This document shows, piece after piece, positions 56,100 to 62,000 of a stretch of 62,000 nucleotides of DNA. The notes under the pieces are model-generated. The model was not told where the DNA came from, searched no databases, and saw only the letters and a program-made list of their open reading frames with translations. Positions within the stretch are counted from its first letter, which is position 1, and every line of letters begins with the position of its first letter. A program made the position numbers and the translations under genes. The stretch is from Cristatella mucedo. Its lineage: Eukaryota > Bryozoa > Phylactolaemata > Cristatellidae. The stretch is taken from positions 14,647,501 to 14,709,500 of the forward strand of contig WPIO01000002.1 in assembly GCA_009760855.2 (NCBI GenBank), written 5' to 3'.

Positions 56100-56954
56100 T
56101 ATTTCATATAATGTCGACTCTAGTAATAGGAAAACCTAGCTTGACTCAGAAATTGGAAAGCCTGACCATCAACATGAGGTCGGCCAGCATATTTTCCGTG
56201 GCATCTGCATGATATGTGTGTCCTATTCCAAAGTGACTTTTTACTAGATGATCACATCACCTCCATACGTAAGCAATCCTATATCCAGCTACTTAAGATT
56301 GCACGAATTCGAGCCAGCTTAGATAAGCACACCACAGCCAAGCAATTCATTGCATTTGTGACACCCAATCTAGACTTCTCTCTGTAGCTAACTACTTGTA
56401 GGGCTTCCCGGCTATGCAAGTGCATGCTCACATTGGTGCAAAACTCGGCAGTTAGGCTTGTCAGCAGTGAATGTAACAACTACAGCATGCCACTCACTTC
56501 TCACGGACCTGCACTGGCACTCCGGCAAACAGCTAATCGACTTCATGGAGCTGCTGCTCACTTTTGGGTCCTTTCACTCTCTTGCTCCATCCTACCAACC
56601 AGAAATACTTCCTCATTAGCTTGGCTTAGCATCGTACCACCTGCTCTTCTAACTGTGTTTTCAACAAACCAGAAAGCTCCTCTAACTTGACCAGCTCTGT
56701 ACCTTTACTGGTAAAACCCTTTGGAGTGCTTTAAGGTCGTTTGCTCCCAAAGCCTGGAACTCATTCCTCGCTGACGTCACGACAACTCGACCCCCCCCCC
56801 GACTGACTTGACATTTAAAAAGAAGCTGAAATCTAATCTGTTACTCACCTTGTCCATGCGATTTTACCCGAATGATATATTGCACGTGCTGGCACTGCAT
56901 GCGCTTACTAACCAATTGACAATGCTTCCTTTCAAGCCTTTGCAAGGTGCCTAG
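56100..56954 (+). mobile_element. LINE family A, decayed, cut at its hairpin
   Basis: Blocks in order: CTTGACTCAGAAATTGGAAA (KLERLTLKIGS region), TGTGTCCTATTCCAAAGTGA (GVLFDSDLS), GGTGCAAAACTCGGCAGTTA (LVQNSAVRL), TTGCTCCCAAAGCCTGGAAC (APKAWNS), then the 3' UTR. The tail breaks off in GGTGCCTAGAAAGAC at 56,948-56,960, inside the hairpin. Confidence 0.85.
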
Positions 56955-58085
56955 AAAGACAATGCACCAGCTATCACGGATATCCACACCTTCCTCCAGG
57001 TATCACACTGGCCTGAGCTCCCTGTTTCCACTCCACCGAAGAGAGGCGAGTCGTCTTCAGAAGATAGCACAAAGTCAGAGAGTGAGGAGGACATGTGTAG
57101 ATCCATCCAGATGACAACTCCTGGGATGGAACTACTGAGAGAAATCAGCACTAACCTAACTAGAGAGACCTCAACCAATTTTGGTCTCACCAAGTCCAAT
57201 GCCGACCTTTTGAGGTCTAGGCTAAAGCAGTTGAACTTGTTGAATAAAAGTGTGCAAGTTGAAGATCAGAGGAAGCATCATCAAGCTGTCCCCAGCTTCT
57301 TCGTTCATCAGAGTGAGTTCAGTTTCTGCCCTATTCTGACTAATCTGGTGCAATAGAAATCACCTGTAACCAGAATAGTATCGTCCTTTCTGCTCCAGCC
57401 CATCCACGAGCCTCAAAGTCATGCTGCTCAATAACAGAACCAGCACCCGTTTCTTTCCCCTGCTCACTCGGCAAACCGCAAAGAGGATTCAAAGAGTTTC
57501 AAAACCTTGCTGGACGTGTTGACTTGAGCCGAGCTCGACTCAAGGGTAATCAGACACTTCAAACGGTGTTGTTACTAACGGGTCCCCAAAGCAGTTTTAT
57601 CAAGTTTCCCTGCCTTTCTTTCCCTTTCTTTTTTTTGGGACAGCAGGGACCAGGATAAGTTAGCACAGGCAGGATTGGCCAATGCGAACTCACGTTCTGT
57701 GTGGAGAGCAACACTGTCTAGTGAAAGCAACTGGTGGACCCCCAAATTGCTGACGATGAACCACTGCACATCTTTATTACACAATTTATCACAGCTCTAA
57801 ATAAGGAGTCCGAAGCCTTCGAGTATCCTCGAAACCTCCTCCCTACGCTGGTTGAGGCAAGCATTGAAGCCAGTCTCTTTGTGGTTTCACAGGCTAAGAT
57901 CATTGCACATAAATGAATTTCACAAAAAGGTCACTAGTAAGGAGACAGGGGTTCGGGAAGTTTCGTCACAGTGGTTCGGGGCTTTCTGGGCAATCACGTG
58001 AGGGAAAGCTATGGCAAAGAGGTACGCCACATATTGGATGTTCTTCGATGTTCATATCACTCATGCTCATCTTAAAAACTTCAAG
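56955..58085 (+). pseudogene. Decayed copy of a dispersed family of unknown function
   Basis: A plus frame at 56,955-57,356 reads TPPKRGESSSEDSTKSESEE then MELLREISTNLTRETSTNFG and ADLLRSRLKQLNLLNKSVQV. At 57,915-58,050, in other frames, NEFHKKVTSKETG and AITMRESYGKEV appear. I recall a widespread invertebrate and fish multicopy protein with LxSRLKExNLL near its start and a FLGNxxAENY block further on, in the same order. The middle part is missing. Whether that family is a mobile element is not settled for me. Confidence 0.45.
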
Positions 58086-58199
58086 GAGAATACGGAGGCT
58101 TAGAAGGGAGCAAAGTTAGCACTTCTGCCACTTTTAACCAGGCTTTGAAGGCATCTACTAGGGACCGTAAAGCGAGAACATGATGGAAGACTGCATTCA

Positions 58200-58285
58200 A
58201 GGGCCGTGTTAGCCCAGGAGATAAGGTGCTTGCTCTTAACGACCGAGATCGTGGGTTCGAATCCTGCAATGTGTGATCCTACTGA
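58200..58285 (+). mobile_element. SINE family A, tRNA-like head only
   Basis: GTTAGCCCAGGAGATAAGGT and GCTTGCTC as A box region, GTGGGTTCGAATCCTGCAAT as B box; the 3' body is absent after 58,285. Confidence 0.8.
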
Positions 58286-58289
58286 ACTA

Positions 58290-59490
58290 AATTTCCAAGT
58301 TGCATGAGTACAACTAACAACCTTTTGCTAATTAAAAATGAGTCACTATGCAAAAAGAACAACTACAAAGAAACAACAACTGGAGGCACAAAATAAAAAC
58401 CATAAACACTGACCACATGCACAGCAATAAACGATGCATTTTAAAGAACAAATGTCAATATCTGCAGCTATCTAGCTAAAAATTTAGGTACTACCAAGCA
58501 CACATGCAAAGCTAGGATTATGCCAAGAAGGGATGTGGCCTATGCCTTTCGAAAGGCAGTCACTCAGAGAAAGGTGAAGTGGCCCTAAAACGATGCACAT
58601 ATACACTAGCAGCTATAAGTCCTGCCACACTTAGCCTCCTGTGAGTACGATCGATGCATCTCAGCTAGTAGGTATCGAAACTGTTGTAAATTGAGGGTAA
58701 ATTCTAAAAAGTATGTTACAAGCTGGTGCTTTGGTCGTATTGCTTAGAAAGACTTCTGAGCACTAAACCTAGAGAAACCCGAAAGTAGGAATATTTGTCG
58801 ATGCCCCTTAACGACTGGATAACTCAGCTGCCGATAGCTGCTTCGGTTCCAGATTTAGGTAGCTGGCTAAAGGTATTATTCTGCTCAACCATAGGCATGC
58901 TACAAGATAACAATGCTAGAAAGATCTGCTAGCACACCAAAGCTGTGGTGTATCTGTACCTTTAAATGTGGCCAGAACACCTTTTCGGTACGTTTGCAGA
59001 CTTTATTTGTCTTAAAGATCGTGCAACATATTCTTGACACGCTAGCACACTATAGAAATTAAACAAGATACTCAGTGACCTTCTCTGCAGCTGGCAGACC
59101 TCGTCGGCACGTATGTGTAGTACTATATTCGCTACAGCACAGGGAGGCTGGTTTACAGATTTTGCGACAGGTCAGCTATGATCTTACCATGTTGTGAATG
59201 TTAGCTATCTAAAGATCGTTCGGAAGCTGGGGATAAGTGAGAAAGCTGTCCAAAATGATAAATGAAAAATATCCATGGCATGCAAGTTGAAGAACCAGCC
59301 TGCGTCTGGAAGCCCTCCGGCTTCTACCACGAGGAATAATAGGAAAATCCTGAAAACAAGAGGGTCAGAAGGAGGCAGTTTTGCACCCCCTTGAATCCAT
59401 GCCAAAACACTCGAGCCTTGCATTGGCACGATCCTCAGCTAGCAGCTGGTGAAGCCAGGATCTTAGCCCAGGCCTCAGGGAGTGAAAGGT
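58290..59490. other. Unassigned sequence
   Basis: No repeat end, exon or RNA gene recognised. Confidence 0.5.
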
Positions 59491-59494
59491 AAGC

Positions 59495-59660
59495 CCCGAG
59501 TCTTAGCCCAGAGGTACGGTGCTTGCTCATCACGATCAAAGAGTCGCGAGTTCAAGTCCAGCAGTGGGCGATCCTTTATTTCCCACCGCAGTCGGTGATA
59601 GCCGTAAAAGCTCTTTTGCCACTACATTGATGAGGCTGCTAAATCAGCTAACCTTAAAAA
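59495..59660 (+). mobile_element. tRNA-derived SINE, family A
   Basis: GTCTTAGCCCAGAGGTACGG, TGCTTGCTCATCACG, GCGAGTTCAAGTCCAGCAGT, GGGCGATCCTTTATTTCCCA, GTCGGTGATAGCCG, CTCTTTTGCCACTACATTGA, TGCTAAATCAGCTAACC. Confidence 0.88.
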
Positions 59661-60059
59661 TGGACCTGTGGTAGGCGTTGCAAAGAAAGCTTTACTGCTG
59701 ACGAAAGCCCACAAAAAAGAACGTCTAGAGTGGGCATGACCGGACAGACACTGATCTACCGAAAATTTGAGGTGAGCATTTTTTCAGTACGAAGGTAAGT
59801 TCACCGTCTATGGCAGCTGCAAGCGACGAGCCTATGCGCGATGTAGGAGTGACGAAGCATAGGCTGATGCCTGGTTGTAACATACTGTGAAGTGTGGGTT
59901 TGACTCGGTGTGAGGAGGCTTCACAGTAGGCAAAGCATGGCCATTTAACCACCTTGAGGCCTCACACTTGCGGCTGCCTGCAAATCCTAGATTTCCTACA
60001 TTGCTGTGCCCACTGCACTACGACTACTAAGCACTAATTTTATTTATCAACAGGATAAC

Positions 60060-60425
60060 GATCAGACCAACGTAACATACTGTTAAAGCAGTGCTGCAGT
60101 TTCTTGACAGGTCACCTAATTTCATGAGCTTTCAGTAGCCAAGTCAGAGCCTGGACCTTAACTCAATGGAATTGCTAAAAGAGGAGGTTCAGTGATGGTT
60201 GAGAGCTTTAGAAAGTAACAACAGATCACCAGCCGGATTATGGGAAGAATTACAAGCTGTTTGCCATGCTATACCATCTGATGTAGTTCTGAAACTCTTC
60301 ACATCCATACCAAGCCGAATAGCAAAAGTAATAGCCAATCCAGAAGGGGCCTGCTGGGCTATTTTTGGCATCAATTTCTCTGGATTGGACTCTGTAGGTA
60401 GGTTTTACAACTTCCTACAGCAATA
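60060..60425 (+). mobile_element. Tc1/mariner transposase C-terminal half
   Basis: Plus frames: SPNFMSFQ, then PSQSLDLNSMELLKEEVQ, a TGA, then WLRALESNNRSPAGLWEELQ and AVCHAIPSDVVLKLFTSIPS followed by RIAKVIANPEG. This is the DDE end of a Tc1-like transposase with SLDLNS in place of SPDLNP. Two stops and the changed motif make it inactive. Confidence 0.85.
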
Positions 60426-61269
60426 GTTTACTAGGCGGCCATAGCTGTGGTGGTTTGGCAAAATCAGTGGTAGCTTGTGGAGGTGTGCCTAGATATGAAG
60501 ATGGGGCATGCTGATCACCTTGCCAGCCAGACAGCTCCTTTCTGATCGGTATAAAAGAGCCCACTTGACCCCTTACCCTAGGGCCTGCCCACACACTCAC
60601 AAGAGCAACAACAGCCGAATAAGCATATTAGTAACTGGATACCACTAACAATAACAATATTACTTGTTCGGATTTGATCTGCCAGTCTCAGCATGCATAC
60701 ATCCCAGATATAAGTTCACCATTACAATACAGAGCTTCAAAAATCTTTTACTAATGAAGTCCATCTTATCTTATTCATGTCCAAAGAATAAGCAAGTTCC
60801 AACGAACAACTACTTTCTGTCACCAGCTATTAGCATGATTAATGATCTACTCTTGTAATTTCCTCAGATCCCAACAGCAGTTTGACCATACCCCAATCTC
60901 CAAATACACATTTCATTTTAGTTATGTAATATCGACATGTATAATACTGCAAAGTTTTCCCGATGCACTGTAGTTAATAGTTCTTTAAAGCACCAGCTGC
61001 TTGGGAGTGTTCTTCAGATGTACATTGGCTTCTCCAGGAAGCTGGAGATTACATGCTCTTGTTAACAAACTGCCCTGCTTTTCTTCGTTTGTTATATAGT
61101 CATTTCTACGGTAAGGCAGCATCAAATAAGTGACGAATCAACTCCACTCTATAGTGGCTTAACGGGCCTTAAGTGACATGCCACCACCACTGTTGGTAGA
61201 AAAAACAGCTTGCTATATCAATCGAAACTTTCAAAGCTAATGACAGTACTAAGGTACTAGGGGTAACTT

Positions 61270-61435
61270 CAAGCATATCAAGGGGTAAGGGGCTCGAACT
61301 TGACGACCCGAATGTCGTGGTTTCGAGACCTGCAGCAGGTCAATCTTGATTGCCTTCTTCAAACAGGAGCAAAAGCAGATATGGCTCTTCAGCTGCCATA
61401 TAAATGAGACTGTTGAATCAGCTGACCTTTGCAGA
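61270..61435 (+). mobile_element. tRNA-derived SINE, family A, diverged
   Basis: GTCGTGGTTTCGAGACCTGC as B box, AGGTCAATCTTGATTGCC, ATATGGCTCTTCAGCTGCCA, TATAAATGAGACTGTTGAAT, CAGCTGACC. Confidence 0.8.
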
Positions 61436-62000
61436 GAAGCCTGGCGGGATAACATTGTTCACCAGTTTATGGGCACACTTTACAAAGTGCGGCATCACCA
61501 AAATTATGATAAAATTCATGCAACCAGTTTAGTTACTCACAGGGGAGGATTCACAGCACACACACTTCGGCTGGTTGACACCATTTTTTGGGCACCCTTC
61601 AGGGTTGCTGTCCTGTCCCGATTGCCACGTTGGCGCTGTACACTGCCCAGTTAGGAGTAGTGTCAATTGACAGGCAATAAATCCTACTACCATCAGGGTT
61701 AGAACTCGGGACCCCTGGGACCTGGGACATTAACCATAGGGTCACCGTAGCAGCACACACAAGCGAAATGAGTGGGGAGCACATGGTGCATACACACTAA
61801 TCAATAACATAGCCATAGCTGACAGCCAGAATCATCAGATTCGGCTTTTAACTGAAATATACAGATCGCAGAAGCCTGCCGATGCAGAGGCTACAATTTC
61901 AGCTGCTCTCATCAGTGGGCTTCAAGCACTTCCAAGCTTTATTGGACTGAGCATATTAAGGGTCCCCATTACTATGCCACGTGAGCACAGGCATGCCTGC
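61436..62000. other. Unassigned sequence to window end
   Basis: A tRNA-like reversed B-box region (GGGTTAGAACTCGGGACCCC at about 61,697) is the only recognisable item; it is too decayed to classify. Confidence 0.4.

Noticed and set aside
53108-62000. Further 5' exons of the GTF3C2-like gene
   Set aside because: One possible donor (ATG|GTAAGA near 59,185) was seen, but no frame, acceptor or family match supports it.

Overview
This is a eukaryotic window, almost certainly from an invertebrate metazoan. The evidence is GT-AG introns of up to about 9 kb, tRNA-derived SINEs, many 5'-truncated L2/CR1-like LINEs, hAT and Tc1/mariner remnants, and long microsatellites. Nothing in it looks bacterial, phage or organellar, and the species cannot be fixed from the sequence. 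Most open frames longer than 60 codons lie in transposon debris or simple repeats, or are chance frames. The one cellular gene is split into short exons and is not visible as a long open frame.

That gene lies on the minus strand from about 53.1 kb down to its stop codon at 9,658, roughly 43 kb. I reconstructed 22 exons by splice-site and reading-frame matching, about 2.66 kb of CDS or about 887 codons. The central and C-terminal parts match GTF3C2 (TFIIIC110), the WD40 subunit of the RNA polymerase III factor TFIIIC. The N-terminal part carries a basic stretch, three single-exon C2H2/C2HC zinc fingers, an Ala/Pro-rich segment read from an imperfect trinucleotide repeat, and an acidic stretch. 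As far as I know the human protein has no such fingers, so the finger-plus-WD40 architecture is the main biological novelty. Codon phase is continuous across every junction except one, between 25,445 and 25,120, where a short exon must be missing. The first exon may also not be the true 5' end.

Layout. 0-9.6 kb: LINE copies and 3' ends, degenerate SINEs, no recognised gene, probable 3' UTR of the minus gene at the right edge. 9.6-11.0 kb: GC-rich terminal exons. 11-22 kb: two large introns with microsatellites, a 20-bp minisatellite, a second LINE family (18.1-19.3 kb), SINEs and unassigned minus-strand coding remnants (14.6-16.0 kb). 22.3-33.2 kb: dense WD40 exons. 33-53 kb: large introns separating the finger exons, holding a hAT copy fused to a LINE, a nested LINE insertion with a target-site duplication, and Tc1 pieces. 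53-62 kb: LINE, Tc1 and SINE debris plus a degenerate copy of a dispersed family at 57-58 kb; no cellular gene recognised.

Two repeat systems interact here. The L2-like LINE ends in a hairpin followed by (ATT)n. One tRNA-derived SINE family ends in the same hairpin, the pattern expected of a SINE mobilised by a stringent LINE partner. A second SINE family keeps clear B-box-like motifs, the sequence class that TFIIIC, the product of the surrounding gene, recognises.
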